Notes: generated from the sequence alone by a model not told the origin. Positions 1-5,655 are shown, counted from the first letter of the stretch. The stretch: 5,655 nt of DNA from an uncultured Bacteroidales bacterium (GCA_937906795.1 CALCUQ010000106.1:1-5655); one strand, 5' to 3'. Numbers and translations are program-made.

Positions 1-28
1 TATGCGTTTTTAATATTATTCAATTTTA

Positions 29-53
29 AGGATGCAAATATCCTCTTTTTTTT
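29..53 (+). terminator. Possible weak rho-independent terminator for rightward transcription entering from the left
   Basis: A 5-bp inverted repeat, AGGAT (29-33) and ATCCT (40-44), encloses a 6-nt loop and is followed after one C by eight T residues (46-53). Read on the + strand this has hairpin plus U-tract form. On the minus strand the T-run becomes an A-run before the hairpin, so it is not a good terminator for lepB. It may end a gene lying left of the window that converges on lepB. The stem is short and AT-rich, so the call is tentative. Confidence 0.3.
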
Positions 54-71
54 ACAAAAATACAAATGTTT

Positions 72-1415
72 TTAAATAAAGTTAAACAACCTGTTCCATC
101 GTATGTTGGATGGGAAAGATTTATTTTTATCTGTTGAAAACCAAATCATAGCAGGTTTTCCAACAACGTGGTCTTCTGGGACAAATCCCCAATAGCGGGA
201 GTCTAGAGAATTATGTCTGTTGTCTCCCATCATAAAGTAATAATCCTGTTTGAATGTATAGGTATTACTTTCAAGACCATTTATAAAAATCTTACCATCT
301 TTAATCTCTAAAGAATTATTTTCATATGCTGTAATAATTCTTTGGTACAAGTGATAATTGTTAATGTTTATCTCTATTGTCACTCCAGCTTTTGGGATCC
401 AAAGTGGTCCATAATTATCTCTTGTCCATTTATAATTCTCATTAAATGGGAAAAGCATCAATGGAGAATCCGGATATTCTGGAGGATAAACATCAATGTT
501 TTGTCTAACCTCAACAACATTTCCTAAAGTTTTAACTTGCTCTAAAGCCTTGCCGGTTAGCGGAAGGGTTGGATAACCTGGTAATGATGCATCAAAATAA
601 TAATCATTAGGGTTAATGTCCAATTTAGCTATAACCTTAGGGTTAATTGCTGTTCCATTTGTATAAACGGTATAGGTGTTCTGAATTCCTTCAAAATCTT
701 TCTGAGGCACTCCGTTTACTATAACCTTACCGTTGACAACACTTAAAGTATCTCCTGCAATAGCCACACACCTTTTAACATAATTGTCTTTTTTGTCATT
801 TGGTCTAACTACTATAGGGCCATACATTTTTTCTGTATATTCCCTTCCGTTAATTCTGACATGTGTGTAGTAATCATCCATTGGAGCCGCTTTAAGGATA
901 GTGTCTCCGTGAGGAAAACCAAATACTACTATATCATCTCTTTCCACTTTAGAAAAACCTTTAAGTCTTCTATACTCATTGGTGATAATCTGTGAATAAG
1001 ACTCTCCTCCAATTATTGGCATAACATTATGCACAAGTGGAAATGATATTGGGGTTTGTGGGACTCTTGGTCCGTATTGAACTTTACTTACAAAAAGGTA
1101 ATCACCAACCATCAATGATTTTTCCATAGATGAAGTTGGAATTGTATAAGCCTCAAAGAAGAATATTCTTATGAAAGTGGCTGCTATCAGTGCAAAAACC
1201 AATGCATCTATCCACTCTACCAAGGCACTCTTTTTTCCGTTCTCAGATTTCTTTCTCCAGAAAGCCCATTTTACCTTTCTGGTAATATACATGTCAAAAA
1301 TTACAGCAAGGCCAATAAGCCACCAATAATTTCCCAACCATATTACCCATAGAAGGTATAAACCTCCATATAAAGCAAACTTAAACCATCTATTTTTTAA
1401 GAAATCTGTATTCAA
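72..1415 (-). CDS. lepB: Signal peptidase I (type I leader peptidase), Bacteroidetes-type long form
   Basis: This is a membrane-anchored serine protease that removes signal peptides from exported proteins on the outer face of the inner membrane. The 447-residue product shows all the S26A family boxes. There are hydrophobic segments at about 13-28, 30-44 and 68-87. The nucleophile box is P-T-S-S-M with Ser96 as nucleophile, then V-G-D-Y. D-I-V-V-F-G-F-P is at 161-168. Y-V-K-R has Lys214 as general base, followed by A-G-D-T. The G-D-N-R-H-N-S-L-D-S-R-Y-W-G box is at 397-410. About 180 residues separate the Lys box from the last box, so the protein is longer than the E. coli enzyme, as is usual in this phylum. 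The start codon is TTG (1415-1413): an in-frame stop lies three codons upstream and the next in-frame Met is residue 42, after the first membrane segment. A GAGGGG run abuts the TTG with no spacing. The gene starts 20 bp after rplT and is probably cotranscribed with it. Confidence 0.96.
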   Translation of the reverse strand: MNTDFLKNRWFKFALYGGLYLLWVIWLGNYWWLIGLAVIFDMYITRKVKWAFWRKKSENGKKSALVEWIDALVFALIAATFIRIFFFEAYTIPTSSMEKSLMVGDYLFVSKVQYGPRVPQTPISFPLVHNVMPIIGGESYSQIITNEYRRLKGFSKVERDDIVVFGFPHGDTILKAAPMDDYYTHVRINGREYTEKMYGPIVVRPNDKKDNYVKRCVAIAGDTLSVVNGKVIVNGVPQKDFEGIQNTYTVYTNGTAINPKVIAKLDINPNDYYFDASLPGYPTLPLTGKALEQVKTLGNVVEVRQNIDVYPPEYPDSPLMLFPFNENYKWTRDNYGPLWIPKAGVTIEININNYHLYQRIITAYENNSLEIKDGKIFINGLESNTYTFKQDYYFMMGDNRHNSLDSRYWGFVPEDHVVGKPAMIWFSTDKNKSFPSNIRWNRLFNFI

Positions 1416-1435
1416 CCCCTCTTAGTTTATCCTAT

Positions 1436-1780
1436 TTATTTTACTGAATTTATAATAGCCTCAAACGCCTGTGGATTGTTCATTGCAAGGTCTGCAAGAA
1501 CTTTACGGTTTAGACCTACGTTGTTTTTAGCTAGTTTACCAATAAATTGAGAATAGTTCATACCGTGAACACGCGCAGCAGCGTTAATTCTTTGAATCCA
1601 CAAAGCACGGAATGTTCTCTTTTTAGCTTTACGGTCTCTGTAAGCGTAAGTTAAACCTTTCTCATAGGTGTTTTTAGCAACTGTCCATACATTAGCTCTG
1701 GCAAGGAAGTTACCTCTGGTCTGTTTAAGAATCTTTTTGCGGCGAGCTCTAGAAGCTACCGAATTTACCGATCTTGGCAT
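1436..1780 (-). CDS. rplT: 50S ribosomal protein bL20
   Basis: bL20 binds 23S rRNA early in large-subunit assembly and, in E. coli and Bacillus, represses its own operon by binding leader RNA. The 114-residue product has normal family length. Its very basic N-terminal half (R-S-V-N-S-V-A-S-R-A-R-R-K-K) is the extended rRNA-binding arm, and the R-D-R-K-A-K-K-R-T-F-R-A-L-W-I-Q-R-I-N-A-A segment (about 48-68) is characteristic of L20. The C-terminal globular domain follows, with L-N-R-K-V-L-A-D-L-A. The start is ATG at 1780, with no SD. It lies 76 bp downstream of rpmI, the longest gap in this operon, and that gap could hold a regulatory structure. Confidence 0.97.
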   Translation of the reverse strand: MPRSVNSVASRARRKKILKQTRGNFLARANVWTVAKNTYEKGLTYAYRDRKAKKRTFRALWIQRINAAARVHGMNYSQFIGKLAKNNVGLNRKVLADLAMNNPQAFEAIINSVK

Positions 1781-1825
1781 ACATTAATGTTTTATGAGCG
1801 TCAGCGTTCTTCTCCAATAAGAAAC
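1781..1825 (-). promoter_or_regulatory. rplT leader: candidate hairpin and start-proximal palindrome
   Basis: In the 76-bp rpmI-rplT spacer, an imperfect hairpin pairs bases 1806-1811 with 1819-1825 (one bulged base, 7-nt loop). A perfect 10-bp palindrome, ACATTAATGT (1781-1790), sits directly against the rplT ATG. A short direct repeat, ACGCT-G-ACGCT on the minus strand, lies between them. L20 autoregulation through leader RNA is established in other bacteria. I cannot match this segment to a known L20 leader class, so a regulatory role is inference. Confidence 0.2.
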
Positions 1826-1856
1826 TTTTTCTGCTGTTCACTCGGTTAATAAATAA

Positions 1857-2051
1857 TTAAGCTAAAATAAGTTGTTTTACTCTCTTCTCGTCTGCTGGTG
1901 TACAAACTGCAGAATAAGTAAGATTTCTTTTTTGCTTAGTTGTCTTTTTAGTCAAAATATGACTTTTGAAAGCGTGCTTTCTTTTTACTTTACCCGATCC
2001 GGTAAGCTGGAAACGCTTTTTGGCACCGGAATTGGTCTTCATCTTAGGCAT
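1857..2051 (-). CDS. rpmI: 50S ribosomal protein bL35
   Basis: This is a small basic protein of the large ribosomal subunit. The 64-residue product carries the full L35 signature: M-P-K-M-K-T-N-S-G-A-K-K-R-F at 1-14, then T-G-S-G-K-V-K-R-K-H-A-F-K-S-H-I-L at 17-33. The tail K-R-V-K-Q-L-I-L-A is also typical of the family. Length is normal. The start is ATG at 2051 with an AT-rich upstream region and no SD. The gene sits between infC (37-bp gap) and rplT, the conserved infC-rpmI-rplT order seen across bacteria. Confidence 0.97.
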   Translation of the reverse strand: MPKMKTNSGAKKRFQLTGSGKVKRKHAFKSHILTKKTTKQKRNLTYSAVCTPADEKRVKQLILA

Positions 2052-2088
2052 TGCTTAAAATATTTTTAGTTAGTAATAAAGTTAATTT

Positions 2089-2703
2089 CTATTTCTTTTT
2101 ATTAGGAGCAATCATCATTATCATTCTCTTACCCTCAAGTTTTGGCATTTGCTCTGCTTTTCCATAATCCTCAAGTTCAACAGCAAATCTTAAAAGCAAT
2201 TTTTCACCTTGTTCAGAGAATAAAATTGAACGTCCTTTAAAGAACACATACGCCTTAACTTTTGAACCCTCTTCCAAGAAACTTTGTGCATGTTTAAGTT
2301 TGAATTGGAAATCGTGCTCATCTGTATTAGGGCCAAAACGTATCTCTTTAATAACAACCTTGCTCGCATTGGCCTTCATCTCCTTTGCTTTTTTCTTCTG
2401 TTGGTATAAGAATTTTTGATAATCAATTATCTTACAAACAGGTGGAACAGCAGTTGGAGAAATCTCCACTAGATCAAGTTCCAACTCCTCGGCCATTTTA
2501 AGAGCCTCTTGCAAAGTATAAACTTTTTGCTCAGGCACATTATCACCCACAACTCTTACTTGAGGAGATCTGATCTCTTCGTTTACTCTGTGACCATCCT
2601 CTTTCTTTTGTTGCTGGCCACGTTGTTGTGGATTATTGTTTGATGCAGGTGCATTTGTCTTCTTTACAAATCCTCCTGAATTAGGTTTAAAAGGTGTTGC
2701 GAT
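2089..2703 (-). CDS. infC: Translation initiation factor IF-3, starting at a non-canonical ATC codon
   Basis: IF3 binds the 30S subunit, prevents premature 50S joining and checks the start codon-initiator tRNA pairing. From the ATC at 2703-2701 the product is 204 residues, read as Met-Ala-Thr-Pro-Phe at the start. Residues 2-37 form a Gln/Asn/Lys-rich extension. The N-domain begins at R-V-N-E-E-I-R (39-45), then V-R-V-V-G-D-N; E-L-D-L-V-E-I-S-P and P-P-V-C-K-I-I-D-Y lead into a Lys-rich linker. The C-domain has I-R-F-G-P-N-T-D-E-H-D, F-K-G-R-S-I-L-F and L-E-G-K-R-M-I-M-M-I-A-P. The first canonical start in frame, GTG at 2550, would delete R-V-N-E-E-I-R, so it is not credible. Upstream of the ATC the frame reaches a TAG at 2718-2716. 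An AGGAGG (2717-2712) lies 8 nt before the ATC. The frame and motifs are seen directly; the exact start codon is inferred. Confidence 0.93.
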   Translation of the reverse strand: MATPFKPNSGGFVKKTNAPASNNNPQQRGQQQKKEDGHRVNEEIRSPQVRVVGDNVPEQKVYTLQEALKMAEELELDLVEISPTAVPPVCKIIDYQKFLYQQKKKAKEMKANASKVVIKEIRFGPNTDEHDFQFKLKHAQSFLEEGSKVKAYVFFKGRSILFSEQGEKLLLRFAVELEDYGKAEQMPKLEGKRMIMMIAPNKKK

Positions 2704-2717
2704 AAAATTGTCCTCCT
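2701..2717 (-). promoter_or_regulatory. Strong Shine-Dalgarno plus ATC start that define infC translation initiation
   Basis: On the minus strand AGGAGG is followed by the 8-nt spacer ACAATTTT and then ATC, an optimal SD distance. The other starts here (thrS, rpmI, rplT, DUF4199, GT2) lack such a site, as is usual in Bacteroidetes, where SD use is rare. lepB has only a GAGGGG with no spacing. A good SD may compensate for a poor start codon, or allow IF3 to control its own synthesis, as established for the AUU start of E. coli infC. Confidence 0.75.
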
Positions 2718-2730
2718 AATAAAATTATTA
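2717..2730 (-). repeat. AT-rich inverted repeat just upstream of the infC SD
   Basis: TAATAAAATTATTA on the + strand is a 6-bp inverted repeat with a 2-nt centre, or a 5-bp stem with a 4-nt loop. It ends on the first base of AGGAGG in the 47-bp thrS-infC gap. All pairs are A-T, so any RNA hairpin would be weak. It may simply keep the SD region open. Confidence 0.3.
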
Positions 2731-2750
2731 ATATATATGGTATAATTTAC

Positions 2751-4688
2751 CTATTGTGCCAACTGTGCGTTGATCTCATTTTTAATCAAGCTGATAAACT
2801 CTTCAACTTTCATTGCTCCCAAATCTTCACCTCCCTGTTTACGCACAGAAACCGAGTTAGAGGAAGCCTCTTTCTCACCTACAATTAGTTGGAAAGGCAT
2901 TCTCTTTAACTCATTCTCTCTAATCTTCTTACCGATAGTTTCATTACGGTCGTCAATTGAGGCGCGAATATCGGAATTATTCAGCAAATTACAAACTTTT
3001 TTTGCAAAATCGTTATATTTTTCACTTACAGGAAGTAAAACCACTTGATCTGGTGCCAACCATAATGGTAATTTACCACCAGTATGCTCCAAAAGCACAG
3101 CCACAAATCTCTCCATTGAGCCAAATGGTGCTCTATGGATCATAATTGGTCTGTATTTCTTGTCATCAGCACCTGTATATTCCAAATCAAATCTTTCAGG
3201 CAAGTTATAATCTACCTGAATTGTACCAAGTTGCCATTTTCTACCAATAGCATCCTTAACCATAAAGTCAAGTTTTGGACCGTAGAATGCAGCCTCACCA
3301 TACTCAACAATAGTATCAAGGCCTTTCTCTTGAGCAGCCTCAATAATTGCACTCTCTGCTTTTTCCCAATTCTCCTCAGATCCAATATATTTCTCTCTGT
3401 TTACTTTATCTCTTAAAGAAACCTGAGCTGTAAATTTGTCGAATTTAAGAGTTTTGAAAATATATAATACAATATCAATAACTTTACAGAACTCATCTTT
3501 CAATTGGTCTGGTCTTACAAACAAGTGAGCATCATCTTGAGTAAATCCTCTAACTCTTGTCAAACCATGCAACTCACCACTTTGCTCGTAACGGTATACT
3601 GTACCAAACTCCGCAAATCTCAAAGGAAGATCTTTATATGAGCGTGGTTTTGTTTTGTAAATCTCACAGTGATGAGGACAGTTCATTGGTTTTAGCAAGA
3701 ACTCCTCTCCCTCTTGCGGAGTGGTGATAGGTCTGAATGAATCTGCACCATATTTTGCGTAGTGACCAGAAGTTACATACAACTCTTTCTGTCCAATATG
3801 AGGAGTGATAACAGGAAGGTAACCGTGAGCTTTCTGTACAGATTTAAGGAAATTCTCCAATTTCTCACGCAATGCGGCTCCTCTTGGCAACCATAAAGGC
3901 AAACCAACACCTACTCTTTGAGAAAATGCAAACAATTCCAACTCTTTACCCAATTTTCTATGATCTCTCTTCTTTGCTTCTTCCAACATTTGAAGATACT
4001 CATCAAGCATAGATTTTTTAGGGAATGTTACACCATAAATACGGGTAAGCATTTTATTTTTCTCATTTCCTCTCCAATATGCACCTGCAATAGAGGTCAG
4101 TTTCACAGCTTTAATTACAGATGTATCCATTAGGTGAGGTCCTCTACACAAATCTGTAAAATTACCATTAGTGTAGAATGTTATGGTACCATCCTCCAAA
4201 TCTTTAATAAGATCACATTTGTACTCATCACCTTTGGCTGTATATGTAGCCATTGCCTCCTCTTTAGAGATATCTTTTCTTACAAAGTTCTCTTTTGTTC
4301 TGGCAAGCTCTATCATTTTATCCTCAATTTTCTTAAGGTCTGCCTCTGTAATGCTCTTTTCTCCTAAATCAACATCATAATAGAAACCTGTCTCAATAGC
4401 TGGTCCAATACCAAATTTTATTCCTGGATACAGACTCTCCAATGCCTCTGCCATAAGGTGAGACGAAGAGTGCCAGAAAGTTTGTTTTGCCTCTCTGTCT
4501 TCCCATTTATGCAATTTGATTGAGCAGTCCTCATTTATAGGTCTCAACAAATCATACACTGTATCGTTTACTGTAATTGCCAAAACATCCTGTGCCAATC
4601 TTGGGCTTATGCTTTTAGCTATCTCTAAACCTGTAACGCCTTTATTATACTGGCGTACACTTGAATCTGGAAATGTAACGTTTATCAT
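2751..4688 (-). CDS. thrS: Threonyl-tRNA synthetase
   Basis: This is a cytosolic class II synthetase that charges tRNA-Thr and hydrolyses mischarged Ser-tRNA-Thr. From the ATG at 4688 the product is 645 residues. A TGS domain occupies about 1-62. The editing domain has H-S-S-S-H (His73, His77) and C-R-G-P-H (Cys181, His185). The catalytic core has zinc ligands Cys337 (M-N-C-P-H-H), His388 (D-D-A-H) and His518 (M-I-H-R-A), motif 2 around R-Y-E-Q-S-G-E-L-H-G and motif 3 around G-S-M-E-R-F. The anticodon-binding domain spans about 545-645, with D-D-R-N-E-T-I-G-K-K-I-R. The frame also allows an ATG at 4712, adding M-L-Q-N-S-I-V-K. I prefer 4688 because family members begin M-I-x-x-T-F-P-D, the editing histidines then match E. 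coli numbering (73 and 77), and the likely promoter would leave only a few leader bases before 4712. It is first in the operon. Confidence 0.97.
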   Translation of the reverse strand: MINVTFPDSSVRQYNKGVTGLEIAKSISPRLAQDVLAITVNDTVYDLLRPINEDCSIKLHKWEDREAKQTFWHSSSHLMAEALESLYPGIKFGIGPAIETGFYYDVDLGEKSITEADLKKIEDKMIELARTKENFVRKDISKEEAMATYTAKGDEYKCDLIKDLEDGTITFYTNGNFTDLCRGPHLMDTSVIKAVKLTSIAGAYWRGNEKNKMLTRIYGVTFPKKSMLDEYLQMLEEAKKRDHRKLGKELELFAFSQRVGVGLPLWLPRGAALREKLENFLKSVQKAHGYLPVITPHIGQKELYVTSGHYAKYGADSFRPITTPQEGEEFLLKPMNCPHHCEIYKTKPRSYKDLPLRFAEFGTVYRYEQSGELHGLTRVRGFTQDDAHLFVRPDQLKDEFCKVIDIVLYIFKTLKFDKFTAQVSLRDKVNREKYIGSEENWEKAESAIIEAAQEKGLDTIVEYGEAAFYGPKLDFMVKDAIGRKWQLGTIQVDYNLPERFDLEYTGADDKKYRPIMIHRAPFGSMERFVAVLLEHTGGKLPLWLAPDQVVLLPVSEKYNDFAKKVCNLLNNSDIRASIDDRNETIGKKIRENELKRMPFQLIVGEKEASSNSVSVRKQGGEDLGAMKVEEFISLIKNEINAQLAQ

Positions 4689-4722
4689 TTTAACAATTGA
4701 ATTTTGCAGCATGCTTACAACA

Positions 4723-4750
4723 CATGCATAGTTTAAAATAAGCGTACAAA
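4723..4750 (-). promoter_or_regulatory. Candidate promoter of the thrS-infC-rpmI-rplT-lepB operon
   Basis: On the minus strand TTTG (4750-4747) is followed 16 nt later by TATGCATG (4730-4723). This is a partial match to the Bacteroidetes pattern of a -33 TTTG and a -7 TAnnTTTG, with two mismatches in the -7 box and slightly short spacing. Transcription would begin near 4716, giving a leader of about 28 nt to the ATG at 4688. No T-box-like or long structured leader fits in this space. Confidence 0.4.
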
Positions 4751-4775
4751 GGTATAAAATTTTAGTAATAATTTC

Positions 4776-4783
4776 TATCTTTG
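4776..4783 (+). promoter_or_regulatory. Candidate -7 box (TATCTTTG) for the DUF4199-GT2 transcript
   Basis: TATCTTTG matches the Bacteroidetes -7 consensus TAnnTTTG exactly. No clear TTTG/TTG -33 element lies 17-23 nt upstream, where the sequence is A/T-rich. Transcription would start around 4789-4791, leaving about 30 nt before the ATG at 4820. This argues against the TTG at 4781, which lies inside the box, as a start codon. Confidence 0.45.
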
Positions 4784-4819
4784 TTCCATATTATAATGTA
4801 TATAAATATTATTTCAATT

Positions 4820-5365
4820 ATGGAAAATCAAAATAAATGGCAACTTGCCGCAATAGATGGTCTTATATTATCTTCTGTAACAATAATTACAATGCTGCTT
4901 TCAAGCATTCTTGGAGAAAAGCCAAACTTTATTGTTTCAATGTTGATATGGATTGTAAAATTTGGTGGAAGCTTGTATTTGCTGTACTACCTTATGAAGA
5001 AATACTCAAATAATTTTGACACTATTTCATATGGTCAAAGTTTCTCATACGGCTTTCTGGTATGCGTATTTTCATCAATTGTATGTGCATGTTTTGGGTA
5101 TGTGCTGGTTGAATTCCTTTTCCCAGAACAGACAGAAATGGCAATTGCACAAACTCGCCAGATGTTGGGTTCAACCCCTGGTTATACAGAGGATGTCAAA
5201 GAAACAATGAATAAAATCCTTGGCAACTACTCTTGGTATATGTTATTTGGCCAATTGATATATCTTACAATTTTTGGCGCAATTGCAAGTTCCATTACAG
5301 CAAACTACACTAAGAAAACCAATCCTTTTACAGATTCACAAACCAATCAAGAAGAGCAAGAATAA
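4820..5365 (+). CDS. DUF4199 family four-helix integral membrane protein, function unknown
   Basis: The 181-residue product has four predicted membrane segments at about 10-30, 37-58, 76-100 and 138-160. A Y-G-Q-S-F-S-Y-G motif (71-78) leads into helix 3. A polar region at about 102-137 lies between helices 3 and 4, and a hydrophilic Asn/Gln/Glu-rich C-terminus follows. The N-terminal W-x-x-A-x-x-x-G-L-I pattern, the S-Y-G-Q motif and the late G-x-I-x-S helix fit DUF4199, which is common in Bacteroidetes and has no assigned biochemical role. The open frame extends upstream to a TTG at 4781 and an ATG at 4796. I chose the ATG at 4820 because it gives the usual M-E-N start with an A/T-rich context and lies about 30 nt after the likely -7 box. 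Its stop codon abuts the ATG of the glycosyltransferase, suggesting coupled translation and perhaps related envelope work. Confidence 0.82.
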   Translation: MENQNKWQLAAIDGLILSSVTIITMLLSSILGEKPNFIVSMLIWIVKFGGSLYLLYYLMKKYSNNFDTISYGQSFSYGFLVCVFSSIVCACFGYVLVEFLFPEQTEMAIAQTRQMLGSTPGYTEDVKETMNKILGNYSWYMLFGQLIYLTIFGAIASSITANYTKKTNPFTDSQTNQEEQE

Positions 5366-5655
5366 ATGAATATATCAATTGTCATATCTCTTCTCAATGA
5401 AAAAGAGTCTCTTTTTGAACTTATAAAGGAGATAGAGAATTCTCTTAACCCTACCGGTCTCACATATGAGATTATTATGGTCAACGACGGAAGTACAGAC
5501 GGTTCATGGGAAACCATAAAAGAACTTGCGTCTACAAGACCATATATAAGAGGTATTTCATTCAGAAGAAACTATGGTAAATCTGCAGCTCTTTATTGTG
5601 GCTTTGAGGCTGCTCAGGGGGATGTGGTTATAACCATGGATGCAGACTTGCAAGA
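5366..5655 (+). CDS. Family 2 glycosyltransferase, DPM/DPG-synthase-like (5' part, cut by window end)
   Basis: The first 96 codons are present and the frame runs open off the right edge. It is a GT-A fold enzyme expected to transfer a sugar from a nucleotide-sugar, by family analogy onto a polyprenyl-phosphate at the inner face of the membrane. Visible motifs are I-S-I-V-I-S-L-L-N-E at 3-12, the nucleotide-binding V-N-D-G-S-T-D-G-S at 39-47, F-R-R-N-Y-G-K-S-A-A-L at 66-76 (typical of the dolichol-phosphate-mannose-synthase-like branch), and the metal-binding D-A-D-L-Q with Asp92 and Asp94. The ATG follows the DUF4199 stop with no intervening base (TAAATG), indicating an operon. The C-terminal half, which would show any membrane helices, is outside the window, so substrate and acceptor cannot be called. 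Confidence 0.92.
   Translation, partial: MNISIVISLLNEKESLFELIKEIENSLNPTGLTYEIIMVNDGSTDGSWETIKELASTRPYIRGISFRRNYGKSAALYCGFEAAQGDVVITMDADLQ

Noticed and set aside
1..71. Intrinsic terminator for lepB on the minus strand
   Set aside because: In that direction the hairpin at 29-44 is preceded by an A-run and is not followed by a U-run, so it does not have terminator form.
1806..1830. Hairpin followed by five T on the + strand as an intrinsic terminator
   Set aside because: It faces against the operon and no rightward gene precedes it. The T-run is short, so the only reading kept is a possible leader structure on the minus strand.
2089..2550. infC as a 153-residue ORF starting at GTG 2550
   Set aside because: It lacks the conserved first part of the IF3 N-domain, which is encoded in the same frame upstream, and has no SD near 2550.
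2770..3416. Rightward open frames of 60-90 codons opposite thrS
   Set aside because: They lie wholly antisense to a strongly conserved gene, with no recognisable motif or initiation site. The same holds for those at 3918-4731 and for 342-527 and 1872-2069.
4689..4712. thrS start at ATG 4712
   Set aside because: It adds eight residues that, as I recall, are absent from homologues, and it lies only a few bases after the likely transcription start. It is kept as the alternative because nothing excludes it outright.
4689..4722. T-box or long attenuator leader upstream of thrS
   Set aside because: The predicted leader is about 28 nt, with no room for specifier or antiterminator stems, and T-boxes are not expected in this phylum.
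4781..4819. DUF4199 start at TTG 4781 or ATG 4796
   Set aside because: The TTG lies inside the TATCTTTG promoter box, and the ATG at 4796 would leave only a few leader bases. ATG 4820 gives the expected N-terminus.
5016..5210. Second rightward frame inside DUF4199
   Set aside because: It is a +1/+2 frame shadow of the membrane protein with no domain features.

Overview
The window reads as chromosomal housekeeping DNA from a low-GC member of the Bacteroidota, most likely Bacteroidales. This rests on four things. The ThrRS, IF3 and L35 sequences have the Bacteroidetes flavour. Signal peptidase I is long (447 residues). A DUF4199 membrane protein sits directly before a family-2 glycosyltransferase, a pairing common in this phylum. 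The divergent intergenic region has a TAnnTTTG-type -7 box, and nearly all starts lack a Shine-Dalgarno (SD) sequence. The taxon is inferred from recalled families, with no database search.

Layout: five genes run leftward as one probable operon, in transcription order thrS (threonyl-tRNA synthetase), infC (IF3), rpmI (bL35), rplT (bL20) and lepB (signal peptidase I). Gaps are about 47, 37, 76 and 20 bp. thrS-infC-rpmI-rplT is the classical translation cluster; here lepB is attached to its end. From the divergent region at about 4689-4819, two genes run rightward: a four-helix DUF4199 membrane protein and, with zero spacing, a GT2 glycosyltransferase cut by the right edge.

The main correction to a routine annotation is infC. 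The canonical-codon ORF begins at a GTG (2550) and lacks the start of the IF3 N-domain. The same frame continues upstream through the conserved R-V-N-E-E-I-R segment to a non-canonical ATC codon (2703-2701), 8 nt after a strong AGGAGG, giving a 204-residue IF3. This is the only strong, well-spaced SD among the starts in the window. A rare isoleucine-type start on infC recalls the AUU start and autocontrol of enterobacterial infC.

Starts were also re-chosen for thrS (4688 rather than 4712) and DUF4199 (4820 rather than 4781), and lepB appears to use TTG. I see no mobile element, CRISPR array, tRNA, rRNA or pseudogene. No stretch longer than about 140 bases lacks a gene. I found no undescribed multi-gene system.
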